Source: an uncultured Clostridium sp. (GTDB lineage: Bacteria; Bacillota; Clostridia; Peptostreptococcales; Peptostreptococcaceae). From it: a DNA stretch of 37,200 nucleotides. The DNA lies in the NCBI GenBank assembly GCA_945871955.1, contig CAMBXR010000024.1, positions 1 to 37,200 of the forward strand. The letters are read 5' to 3'. Position numbers and translations under genes: made by a program. The notes under the pieces are model-generated. The model was not told the origin of the DNA, did not search any database, and worked only from the letters and a program-made list of their open reading frames with translations. Shown piece by piece: positions 9,358 to 16,674 of the stretch. Numbering within the stretch: position 1 is the stretch's first letter; every line of letters begins with the position of its first letter.

Positions 9358-9393
9358 ATTATCACCCTTTGGTGTATTATTCGTAACATTACT

Positions 9394-9421
9394 ATTTTAC
9401 ATTATATTTTTCATTTGTCAA
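9394..9421 (-). promoter_or_regulatory. sigma-A promoter of dnaG-rpoD
   Basis: Minus strand: TTGACA (9421-9416), 16 bases, TAAAAT (9399-9394). The dnaG start lies 37 bases beyond the -10. Confidence 0.75.
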
Positions 9422-9601
9422 ATACTATTATACATAATTCGACTTTTTTTGTTAATACCCTTCTTTTATTATTAATATTTAATTTATGTTATTTTTATAT
9501 TATTAAAATATAAAAATAAAAATATGTAATTTTATTTTAAATTAAGATAAATATTTGATTACTTAGTCAAGTACTCATTCTTATTTTTATATTTATTATT
9601 A
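9422..9601. other. AT-rich gap without a gene
   Basis: The space between the dnaG promoter and the next terminator holds no coding frame. It contains a small perfect palindrome TACTTAGTCAAGTA at 9560-9573, which could be an operator or part of an upstream TTGACT-type -35 reading toward dnaG, and a longer A/T inverted repeat around 9490-9527. Neither can be assigned. Confidence 0.3.
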
Positions 9602-9643
9602 TAAAAAACTCCCATGAAAGTATTAAGCTACTATCATGAGAGT
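9602..9643 (-). terminator. terminator after the Cys-rich gene
   Basis: A 15-bp imperfect stem (arms 9608-9622 and 9629-9643), with one mismatch becoming a G-U pair only on the minus strand, then TTTTTTAT. It lies about 65 bases past the stop of the Cys-rich protein. Confidence 0.75.
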
Positions 9644-9709
9644 ATTTAGTAATAGTTATAAAAATCTAACTATATAAAACTATTATAATTTAAAATCATC
9701 TTATATTTT

Positions 9710-9880
9710 TTATCTACACTTACAACACTTATTTCTATCAATACAATTATGATTACAGTTATTATGGTTACAGTTATGACTACAATTACGTTCTAAGTCA
9801 TATATCACTTCAAAACAACATCCACATTCACATTTAAATACAAATCTACAACATCTATTACCCTTTTCAAAACGTATCAT
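9710..9880 (-). CDS. small cysteine/histidine/asparagine-rich protein
   Basis: Not recognised. The 56-residue product from the ATG at 9880 has 14 cysteines (RCCRF, KCECGCCF, then a CxxNCNHNxCNHNC-like run and CCKCR), a composition seen in metal-binding or disulfide-cross-linked spore surface proteins. That link is only an analogy. The frame stays open upstream to a TTG at 9940, but the upstream residues are hydrophobic and there is no ribosome binding site there. The chosen ATG has only a weak AGG. A terminator lies on each side, so it is its own unit. A CATATAGTA that fits the sigma-K -10 consensus lies upstream on the minus strand, without a good -35. Confidence 0.5.
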   Translation of the reverse strand: MIRFEKGNRCCRFVFKCECGCCFEVIYDLERNCSHNCNHNNCNHNCIDRNKCCKCR

Positions 9881-9954
9881 ATACCTGGATACAATATACG
9901 ATAAGTTTAAAAAATTTGTTACTATATGTAAAATACACAAACTTTTAATCTTTT

Positions 9955-9994
9955 AAAAACAAAAAAAGAGCTAAATGCTCTTTTTTTGTTTTTT
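9955..9994 (-). terminator. terminator of the CAP-deacetylase operon
   Basis: 17-bp stem (AAAAACAAAAAAAGAGC and its complement, loop TAAAT) just past the stop codon at 9996, with T7GT5 on the minus strand. Confidence 0.88.
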
Positions 9995-9995
9995 A

Positions 9996-10292
9996 CTATA
10001 TTTTTATAATATTTTTTTGATTTATTTTTTCTTCTTTGTTTTTTATTAATTCTTTTATTTTTGTAATATAAGATAAATCCCCACTCAATCTAATAAGACT
10101 AGTAAGGTAGTATAAATCAGTACTTCTAGGTACTTTTCTTCTTATAACTAAGTCAATGGCAGTTTTAGCACTTTCAAAACATCTCATATGGGTGTGACCA
10201 TCTTTAAATGATTTTTTAGTGTTATAAGCTATATAACCATTTTTCACTTGGAAAATGATAAATTCTTTTCTTTCATAAATTTTATTATACAT
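9996..10292 (-). CDS. conserved-looking small protein, function unknown
   Basis: Not recognised. The 98-residue basic protein has no signal peptide or membrane segment. It starts with a strand-rich stretch (KEFIIFQVKNGYIAYNTKKS), then a helical middle (CFESAKTAIDLVIRRKV) and a charged C-terminal helix. AAAGGATTT sits before the ATG. It is 52 bases after the deacetylase gene with no terminator between, and has a strong terminator directly after it, so it is probably the last gene of the CAP-deacetylase operon. Confidence 0.7.
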   Translation of the reverse strand: MYNKIYERKEFIIFQVKNGYIAYNTKKSFKDGHTHMRCFESAKTAIDLVIRRKVPRSTDLYYLTSLIRLSGDLSYITKIKELIKNKEEKINQKNIIKI

Positions 10293-10344
10293 TTAACCAA
10301 ATCCTTTTAGTTATCTTTTTACTATCTTATATTATCTAATTTTA

Positions 10345-11040
10345 TTAATTTATTATCTCTGATACAGTAACAAATTTATATCCTTTTTCCATTAAACTAG
10401 GAATTATTATATCTAAAGCTTTAACTGTATTTTCTGTTCCATAATCATGAAGCAAAATTATATCACCATTTTGAACTTTGTTAATTATAGTATCAGAAAT
10501 TTGAACTGAAGGTGGATTTTTCCAATCTTTTGCATCTATTGTAGTCCACAATATTATTTTATATCCACATTCTTTTGCTATTTTGCCCAATTTGTCTTCA
10601 CTATAACTTCCATAAGGTGGTCTAAATAAAGTTGGTTTTTTACCAGTTATTTTTACTAAAGTATCTTCACATTCTTTTATTTCTCTTTTTATATCATCGC
10701 TACTTAAGTTACTAATATCAGGATGAGAAAATGTATGATTTCCTATTTCATGACCTTCTTTGGATGCCCTTATTAATGGTTCACTATACCAATTTGCATG
10801 TTTTCCCACTACAAAAAAAGTACCCTTAACATTATATTTATCTAGTATATCTAAAACTTCATGAGTTTCCTTTGGATGTGGTCCATCATCAAATGTTAAC
10901 GCTATTAATTTTTCATCACGAGATCCACTTTTAAAAAATATATCGTTATTTTCAACCATTGAAGATATTTCTTGTGAACTAGAAATTATAATAAATAAGG
11001 TAATCACAAATAATAAAAAATATTTAACTTTAGATGTCAT
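10345..11040 (-). CDS. membrane-anchored polysaccharide deacetylase (NodB family)
   Basis: Carbohydrate esterase family 4 enzyme that removes N-acetyl groups from peptidoglycan or another surface glycan. The 231-residue protein has an N-terminal hydrophobic signal/anchor (6-20) and a NodB domain (about 45-230). Motif 1 is TFDDGPHP with Asp51/Asp52, motif 2 is HTFSHP with His102 and His106 as metal ligands, motif 3 is RPPYG (140-144), and the late motif is LLHDY with His198. All catalytic residues are present, so it should be active outside the membrane. It starts 20 bases after the CAP protein gene, with GAGAGGAAAG upstream. Substrate not determinable from sequence; PdaB-like or PgdA-like roles are both possible. 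Confidence 0.92.
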   Translation of the reverse strand: MTSKVKYFLLFVITLFIIISSSQEISSMVENNDIFFKSGSRDEKLIALTFDDGPHPKETHEVLDILDKYNVKGTFFVVGKHANWYSEPLIRASKEGHEIGNHTFSHPDISNLSSDDIKREIKECEDTLVKITGKKPTLFRPPYGSYSEDKLGKIAKECGYKIILWTTIDAKDWKNPPSVQISDTIINKVQNGDIILLHDYGTENTVKALDIIIPSLMEKGYKFVTVSEIIN

Positions 11041-11060
11041 TATAACTTTCCTCTCTTGTA

Positions 11061-12047
11061 TTAACCAAAAAAGTTTTCAGTATAGTAAGTTTTATATTTT
11101 CCTCCAAATACAACTCCCACACCGATATATTTATAATTCCCTAAAATATTTTTTCTATGTTCATAGGAGTTCATAAACCCATTATGAACAAATATTGCAT
11201 TTGTTTGACCTGCAGCAATATTTTCTCCTGCAGTTACATATTTTATATTTTCTTTTTTCATTCTATCAAAGGGTGTTTCATTTTTTAGATTTTTATGATC
11301 GAAGTAATTATTTTCTTTCATATCTTTACTATGTTTATTAGCACTTTTAGTGGCATTTTCATTATATTTTAAAGGTTGTAAATTATATTTATATCTAGTG
11401 CTATTTATAAGATCTATAGTCTCATACATAAAACTTTCTTCAATATTTTTATTTTTCTTTGGGTAAATATCATTTATTTCGTCTTCACATGATTTGTCAA
11501 CTATTTCATAGGCCCATATTTTATTATTGTTAAACTTATCATAAAATACTGTAATATACTTTTTATTTATATATATTATGTCATACTCATCATTAGAATC
11601 TATTTTGTAGTTGATATTTTTCTTGTGTTTATAAGTTAATGTTTTATAATTCTCTCTAATATAGTTTATATCTTTATCAATACATATATTCTCACTTTCA
11701 CAAGAATCTATATTATTAGTAAATAGAGATACTACTTTATTATTTTTTATTCCTATCATGACAAAATTTTCTTTATAAGTATTATAAACATACCAGGAAA
11801 AATTATATTCACTTTTATCTATTCTATTAGGTTTATTAATCTTTTCTATTACTACTTTTTCAGAATTCCCTATTTTTATTTTTTTAAAGTTTTCAATTTG
11901 TTTTTTATTAATATCATTATCATCTTTAGCTTCAATATTTTTATTAAATAGATCTTCTCTTAAAAAACTTTTTATTTCCTGAAGATAATTCATGCTATAA
12001 AGTAAAATCATAGATAATACTAGAGTTAAAGATATTAATTTTTTCAA
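11061..12047 (-). CDS. secreted CAP-domain (SCP/YkwD) protein
   Basis: 328-residue exported protein. An N-terminal signal/anchor (3-20) is followed by a CAP-associated domain (about 55-190, with IKIGNSEKVVIEKINKP and SWYVYNTYKENFVMIGIKN). The C-terminal CAP domain (about 203-328) has SANKHSKDM (His239), TAGENIAAG (Glu275) and HRKNILGNYKYIGVG (His297). This two-domain form is common in spore-formers; some members act in spore or cell envelope assembly, but the activity of the family is not settled. The start is TTG with AAAGGGTG upstream. It heads an operon with the deacetylase, 20 bases apart, which supports a cell wall or spore envelope role. Confidence 0.88.
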   Translation of the reverse strand: MKKLISLTLVLSMILLYSMNYLQEIKSFLREDLFNKNIEAKDDNDINKKQIENFKKIKIGNSEKVVIEKINKPNRIDKSEYNFSWYVYNTYKENFVMIGIKNNKVVSLFTNNIDSCESENICIDKDINYIRENYKTLTYKHKKNINYKIDSNDEYDIIYINKKYITVFYDKFNNNKIWAYEIVDKSCEDEINDIYPKKNKNIEESFMYETIDLINSTRYKYNLQPLKYNENATKSANKHSKDMKENNYFDHKNLKNETPFDRMKKENIKYVTAGENIAAGQTNAIFVHNGFMNSYEHRKNILGNYKYIGVGVVFGGKYKTYYTENFFG

Positions 12048-12100
12048 AACATCACACCCTTTAAAATAAAATTAATATTATTCATAAATTATGATTATAC

Positions 12101-12130
12101 AAAAATAGCTTTATCCTAAGATAAAGCTAT
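12101..12130 (-). terminator. terminator overlapping the MORN gene stop
   Basis: An 11-bp perfect stem (arms 12105-12115 and 12120-12130, loop CTAA) followed by TTTTTG on the minus strand. The upstream arm includes the stop codon at 12127-12129. Confidence 0.85.
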
Positions 12131-12930
12131 AATTTAACACAAAATACTTCTTCTAAACTTCTTCCAAATACAGAAGGTTTATCAAACTTCCATGTTCCTT
12201 CATATATTAATTCTCCATTTAAATAAAAACTTCCTTTTCCATGTTTCTTACCATGCATAAATTCACCCTCATACCTTTTACCTTCATTCCAGATATAAGT
12301 TCCTAGTCCATGAATTAAGTTATTTTTCCACTGTCCTTCATAAATAAGATTTCCACTTTGATCAAAGCATTGTCCTTGTCCATCCATTTTGCCATTTTTA
12401 AACTCTCCGTTATATCTTGTATTATCATTCCAAGTGAATATTCCAATTCCTTCTTTTTTACCATTTTGCCACTGACCTATATATTCATCTCCAGTAGCAT
12501 AGACCATTTTTCCAGTTCCATTCATTAGGTCTTCCTTAAATTCACCTATATATACATTTCCATTTTCTAATGTACACTTTCCCATACCTTCTCTTAAATT
12601 ATTTTGAAAATCTCCTATGTATTCCATAATAACTTTATCATTATCATACATAATATAATAACCTTGACCATGTAACTCATTTTGTTCTATTTTTCCTATA
12701 TATTTATCACCATTGGAGAAACAGTATATTTTGTTCTTATTACATGTAAATTCATCATCTTGTGTCAATTCTTCTTTTTCCACTAATTTTATTTCTTCTT
12801 CTGTAGCAGTAATATGTTTCTTTTCAACTTTTCTTACCATATTTTCAATATACTTAATAGTTTTTTTATAATTATTAATCTCTTTTAAATAGTCTTTATA
12901 TATATTAACAAAATCTTTCGCAATACTCAT
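12127..12930 (-). CDS. MORN-repeat protein
   Basis: 267 residues, no signal peptide. The N-terminal third (1-60) is a charged helix, likely coiled coil. From about residue 72 there are seven full MORN repeats and part of an eighth, each near 23 residues, with the pattern Y-x-G-x-(F/W)-x-(N/D)-G-x-x-x-G-x-G, for example YIGEFKEDLMNGTGKM and YEGEFMHGKKHGKGSF. MORN repeats form an extended beta-hairpin sheet used for protein or lipid contact. Bacterial functions are mostly unknown. GAGGGATAAAG lies before the ATG. It stands next to other repeat proteins, but terminators show it is a separate transcript. Confidence 0.88.
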   Translation of the reverse strand: MSIAKDFVNIYKDYLKEINNYKKTIKYIENMVRKVEKKHITATEEEIKLVEKEELTQDDEFTCNKNKIYCFSNGDKYIGKIEQNELHGQGYYIMYDNDKVIMEYIGDFQNNLREGMGKCTLENGNVYIGEFKEDLMNGTGKMVYATGDEYIGQWQNGKKEGIGIFTWNDNTRYNGEFKNGKMDGQGQCFDQSGNLIYEGQWKNNLIHGLGTYIWNEGKRYEGEFMHGKKHGKGSFYLNGELIYEGTWKFDKPSVFGRSLEEVFCVKL

Positions 12931-13044
12931 CTTTATCCCTCATTTTCCATATGGATTTATTCTTTCTATATATTATAAAATAATAAAAAACTTTTTTCTA
13001 CTCTTTGTTATATTTCTACTTATATATATTTTTTAATAAACATT

Positions 13045-13070
13045 AATAAAGCCAGAACTATGTCTGGCTT
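13045..13070 (-). terminator. terminator after the YitT gene
   Basis: An 8-bp stem AAGCCAGA/TCTGGCTT with a 6-base loop lies 4 bases past the stop, then TATTAATG on the minus strand; the tail is weak. A GTTTT tract on the other side would allow function on the + strand as well. Confidence 0.65.
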
Positions 13071-13073
13071 GTT

Positions 13074-13940
13074 TTATAAAAATTTCTCTTTAAATCCTTT
13101 ACCTTTAACTTCATTTATATCGTTTACTGAAATAAATGCTCTTTCATCATATTTCAAGGCTATTTCTTTTATTTTTGGAATTTCTCTTGATAATACTACA
13201 CAGTAAATAATTTTTTTCTTTTCACGAGTATATCCACCTTCCGCTTCAAGAAAAGTTACACCTCTAACCATAGTTTTCATTATTTCTGATGCAATAGACT
13301 GAGTATTATTAGAAAATACCATAACTGCTTTTTCATCATTTAATGCATCCTTTATATAACTCATTACTTGTGCATTTATGAACATAGCTATTAAAGTATA
13401 TAAAGCTAAATTTAAACCAAATAACAATGAACTCATTAATACAATAGCTAAATTTATTCCAAATGTCGTATTTTTCATAGCAATATTAAACTTATTTTTT
13501 AATATTGCACCTATTATATCCGTACCTCCAGTAGATGATTTTGTTCTAAATACTAAACCATTACCAACTCCACACAAAATTCCTCCATATATACTTTGAA
13601 GTAATATATCATCTATTGGAATAATACTACCTACCTCTTGAGTTATACCAATTATTATAGAGAAAAGTATCATATTTATTAAACTAGTTATTAAAAAATC
13701 CTTTTCTAAAAATATAAACCCCATCAGAAATATAGGTATATTAATTAAGAAAGTAATAAATCCCACATTTATATTTGTTAAATAATTCATTGCTGTTGAT
13801 ATACCAGCTACTCCACCACTTAGTAAATGTGCCTGTCTTAAAAAACCATTTACACCAATAGACATAATTGTGATTCCTACAATAATAATAAAATATCTTA
13901 CATAAATGTTATCATATTCAATTGTATTAACCTTGCTCAT
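13074..13940 (-). CDS. YitT-family membrane protein
   Basis: 288 residues: an N-terminal membrane domain (DUF161 type, about 15-200) with five to six hydrophobic segments and the family features GGVAGIST and SSTGGTDIIG, followed by a soluble DUF2179 domain (about 205-288; MVRGVTFLEAEGGYTREKK, YDERAFISVNDINEVKG). Members are common in Firmicutes with several paralogues per genome; the function is poorly known. The start MSKVNTIEYD has a GGAGGGGAAT ribosome binding site. It is flanked by terminator-bounded units. Confidence 0.92.
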   Translation of the reverse strand: MSKVNTIEYDNIYVRYFIIIVGITIMSIGVNGFLRQAHLLSGGVAGISTAMNYLTNINVGFITFLINIPIFLMGFIFLEKDFLITSLINMILFSIIIGITQEVGSIIPIDDILLQSIYGGILCGVGNGLVFRTKSSTGGTDIIGAILKNKFNIAMKNTTFGINLAIVLMSSLLFGLNLALYTLIAMFINAQVMSYIKDALNDEKAVMVFSNNTQSIASEIMKTMVRGVTFLEAEGGYTREKKKIIYCVVLSREIPKIKEIALKYDERAFISVNDINEVKGKGFKEKFL

Positions 13941-14043
13941 AATTCCCCTCCAAATAAATCAAACAAATAATCATAAACTTATTTCTTCTCGTTTACATTA
14001 TTATATTATCATAATCTAGCTAAAAGTGTATAATTTATTATAT

Positions 14044-14991
14044 TTAAAAACCTAATATTAACTTTCCATTTTTATCTATATAATTATTTTTACTTTCATT
14101 TATTTGGGCATATCCTTCTGCAAAGTCTGATATAGACTTAAAAGCTGGTTTAATAACCATTTCTCCCTTTTTGTTTATAAAACCCCATTTACCTTTTGAA
14201 AAAATATCTTTTTTAATATTAACTCTAGCTAAACCTTCATTGAATGAACAGGCATATTCATATTGAAAATCTATCACTACATTTCCTTTTAAATCTATAT
14301 ATCCCCATTTATTATTAATACACACTGGTGCTAGACCTTCCTTAAAGCTTTTTGCCTTGTCGTATAAATAATCTATTACTAATCTACCATCTTTATTAAT
14401 ATATCCCCATTTATTATCTACTCTTATACTTGCTACATCTTGAGAAAAATCCGAACCCATAATAAAATCACCATCTATAACTATTTCTCCATTTTTATCA
14501 ATATAACTATATCTATTTTTAATTTCCACTAGAGCTCTTTCATTATAAAAACTATTTACATATGAAAATCTCGGGTCAATCACCATAGAGCCTTCTTTAT
14601 TTATGAATCCCCATTTATTATTTACTCTTACACCGCAAAGATTTTCATTGAAATTTAAAGCTGCCTTATACATCGGTTTTATTTCTTCTTGAAAATATTT
14701 ATTAAAAAAACCGTATTTCCCATCTATTCTAATTTTTGATAATCCATCACAAAACTGATTAGCACTTTCCAATTGTAAAAAAAAATTTACTTTGCCTTTT
14801 TTATTTATATATCCAAAAACCCATTTTGTATTTTTTCTTATTTTTTTTATATAAGTGACAACACAATAACCTTCCTTAAATCTACTAGATACATAGTTAT
14901 ACTTTGGCTTAACAGAAATATTATAATTACTATCTATAAATCCATACTTACCTTCTCTAAGTACGGGCAAAATCAACTCCTTATTACTCAT
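14044..14991 (-). CDS. WG-repeat protein
   Basis: 315 residues made almost entirely of about nine WG-type repeats of roughly 33-36 residues (core K-W-G-(F/Y)-I-(N/D)-K-x-G-x-x-V-I, for example NNKWGYIDLKGNVVIDFQY). There is no signal peptide or membrane helix, so it should be cytoplasmic. Repeats 1, 3 and 5 are degenerate (KYGFIDSNYN, KYGFFNKYFQ, RYSYIDKNGE). WG repeats probably mediate protein contact; in other clostridia they occur attached to kinases or phosphatases. AGGAGAGAT lies before the ATG. It starts 52 bases after the terminator of the TPR protein gene, and no terminator is seen after it. Confidence 0.9.
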   Translation of the reverse strand: MSNKELILPVLREGKYGFIDSNYNISVKPKYNYVSSRFKEGYCVVTYIKKIRKNTKWVFGYINKKGKVNFFLQLESANQFCDGLSKIRIDGKYGFFNKYFQEEIKPMYKAALNFNENLCGVRVNNKWGFINKEGSMVIDPRFSYVNSFYNERALVEIKNRYSYIDKNGEIVIDGDFIMGSDFSQDVASIRVDNKWGYINKDGRLVIDYLYDKAKSFKEGLAPVCINNKWGYIDLKGNVVIDFQYEYACSFNEGLARVNIKKDIFSKGKWGFINKKGEMVIKPAFKSISDFAEGYAQINESKNNYIDKNGKLILGF

Positions 14992-15052
14992 TTTATCTCT
15001 CCTATTATAATAGTCTTTTTATATCTTATTATTTTTAGAAATTACATATACT

Positions 15053-15102
15053 AAAAAAATGATGCAAGTTAAAGAATTATATCTTTAATCTCGCATCATT
15101 TT
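15053..15102 (-). terminator. terminator after the TPR/coiled-coil gene
   Basis: A long imperfect stem (AAAATGATGC with GCATCATTTT, plus an inner TTAAAGA/TCTTTAA stem) then TTTTTTTAG on the minus strand, 6 bases past the stop. Confidence 0.87.
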
Positions 15103-15107
15103 CTCAA

Positions 15108-16577
15108 TTATTCTTTTAATATATTTTTAACTTTTTCAGTATTATTGTAACTACTATTTGGATCTTCATATCTTAATGAGTAAAAAGTATCTTTTGAGTT
15201 TTGTAACTGTCCATCCTCATAATAAATCATTCCTATTCTATAATAAGAATCATCAAAATAATCATATGAATTATTATAAGTTTGTACATATTTTTTATAA
15301 TATGAAATAGCTTCTTCATGTTTATTTAGTACTTCATAGCATAAACCTAATTGATAAATTGCTGATGATTTCAACTTACTTGTCTTACCATTATCTATGA
15401 CTAGTTTGAAATATTTTATAGCATTTTCATAATCACCTACATTTTTAAAGGAAGTTCCCTTCATGAATAATGCTTCTTCACCTTGATTTATAAGCTTTGC
15501 ATCTTCAACCTTTTGTTTTGCGTCATCTAATTCATTTGTAGTTTTATCTAGCTCTTCTTCTTTTTTAGATATTTCCTCTTGTTTTTTATCTAATTCTTCT
15601 TCTTTTTTTGATATAACTTCTTGTTTTTTATCTAGCTCTTCATTAAGCTTATCCATTCTTTGTTTACTATAAATGGTTGTTGTGCCAATTATAACAATTA
15701 GTAAGCCTATAAATATATATGCCATATTTTTCTTTTTGCTAAGTTTATTTCTATGTTCTTTTAATTTTTCAATTTGCTTTTTCTCTTCTTTAACTACTGC
15801 TACAGATAATTTTTCTTCTTTTATTGGGTCATGATTTTTATCGAATAAGTGATTATCTGCATCTACAAATCTAAGCCTTTGTAATAACTCTTCTTTTTCT
15901 TTTGTTTTACCCATTTTTTCATATAATAGTATTAATATAACATAAGGCTCAATAAGCTCTGGATCTTCTAATATTAATGAATCAAATATTTCTATTGACT
16001 CTTCATTCATTTCTTCATTTATAAATCTAATAGAATGATTATATCTCTCTAAGAATATTTTAAAATCCTTAGATGATAACTTATCTACATATTTTCTTGA
16101 TAACTCATTATTACCATAGCATTGAGCTGTATAGAAACTTTCAAAAGCTTTTGCAAAATCACATTTTAAAAGTTTTAATAAACCTCTTAAATTTAAAATA
16201 TCTTCATCCTTTGGATTAAGCTGTAAAGCTTCATCTACAAGTCTTATAGCTGTTGTAATATAACTTCTTTGAGCTAAATCTAAGGCGTTATTATATTTAT
16301 TAAAAGATTCTAGTTTAATTTCCTTAGGTAATACATTTGTATGGGATTTTAACTCTTGCTGTAAATTAAGTATAGTTTCATCTTTATAATTTGATGTAAC
16401 GTATGACTGTTTTAAAGCTTTAAGTGTTTCATTATTTTCATCTTCATCTATTTGAAAAAAAGTAAAGTCACTGTTTTTATCTTCTATTAAATCAATATCT
16501 AATATTTTTTTAGGCATATTTTCTATGTCTATTCTAATTTTTTCTCCTAAAATTTTAATCTCCTCCCTTTTATTCAT
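15108..16577 (-). CDS. single-pass membrane protein with TPR domains on both sides
   Basis: 489 residues. The N-terminal half (about 90-235) is TPR-like helical repeats (ALDLAQRSYITTAIRLVDEALQLNP). One membrane helix lies at 285-303 (AYIFIGLLIVIIGTTTIY), preceded by a very basic stretch, so the N-terminal half should be inside. Outside, a 50-residue coiled coil (306-360) contains repeated ELDKKQE-ISKKEE units, followed by a C-terminal TPR domain (about 365-480; GDYENAIKYFKLVIDNG, HEEAISYYKKYVQTY), similar to YbgF/BamD-like outer TPR regions. The layout suggests a scaffold linking cytoplasmic and wall-side partners; function not known. Closed by its own terminator. Confidence 0.82.
   Translation of the reverse strand: MNKREEIKILGEKIRIDIENMPKKILDIDLIEDKNSDFTFFQIDEDENNETLKALKQSYVTSNYKDETILNLQQELKSHTNVLPKEIKLESFNKYNNALDLAQRSYITTAIRLVDEALQLNPKDEDILNLRGLLKLLKCDFAKAFESFYTAQCYGNNELSRKYVDKLSSKDFKIFLERYNHSIRFINEEMNEESIEIFDSLILEDPELIEPYVILILLYEKMGKTKEKEELLQRLRFVDADNHLFDKNHDPIKEEKLSVAVVKEEKKQIEKLKEHRNKLSKKKNMAYIFIGLLIVIIGTTTIYSKQRMDKLNEELDKKQEVISKKEEELDKKQEEISKKEEELDKTTNELDDAKQKVEDAKLINQGEEALFMKGTSFKNVGDYENAIKYFKLVIDNGKTSKLKSSAIYQLGLCYEVLNKHEEAISYYKKYVQTYNNSYDYFDDSYYRIGMIYYEDGQLQNSKDTFYSLRYEDPNSSYNNTEKVKNILKE
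15546..15641 (-). repeat. in-frame 42-base tandem repeat in the coiled coil
   Basis: Two full units and the start of a third, each coding 14 residues (EELDKKQE-ISKKE). The two full units agree at about 36 of 42 bases. Such repeats can change copy number and so the length of the extracellular stalk. Confidence 0.7.
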
Positions 16578-16624
16578 ATTATTTAAGATACCATATTTGT
16601 TTTATTAAGTCAAAATTTCTTCAT

Positions 16625-16660
16625 AAAAAGTGGTGAACTATAATTAGCTCACCACTTTTT
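16625..16660 (-). terminator. terminator after the VanW-domain gene
   Basis: A 12-bp stem (AAAAAGTGGTGA/TCACCACTTTTT), extended by a G-U containing inner stem on the minus strand, then TTTTTATG. It lies 15 bases past the stop. Confidence 0.87.
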
Positions 16661-16674
16661 ATAAAACTATATTT

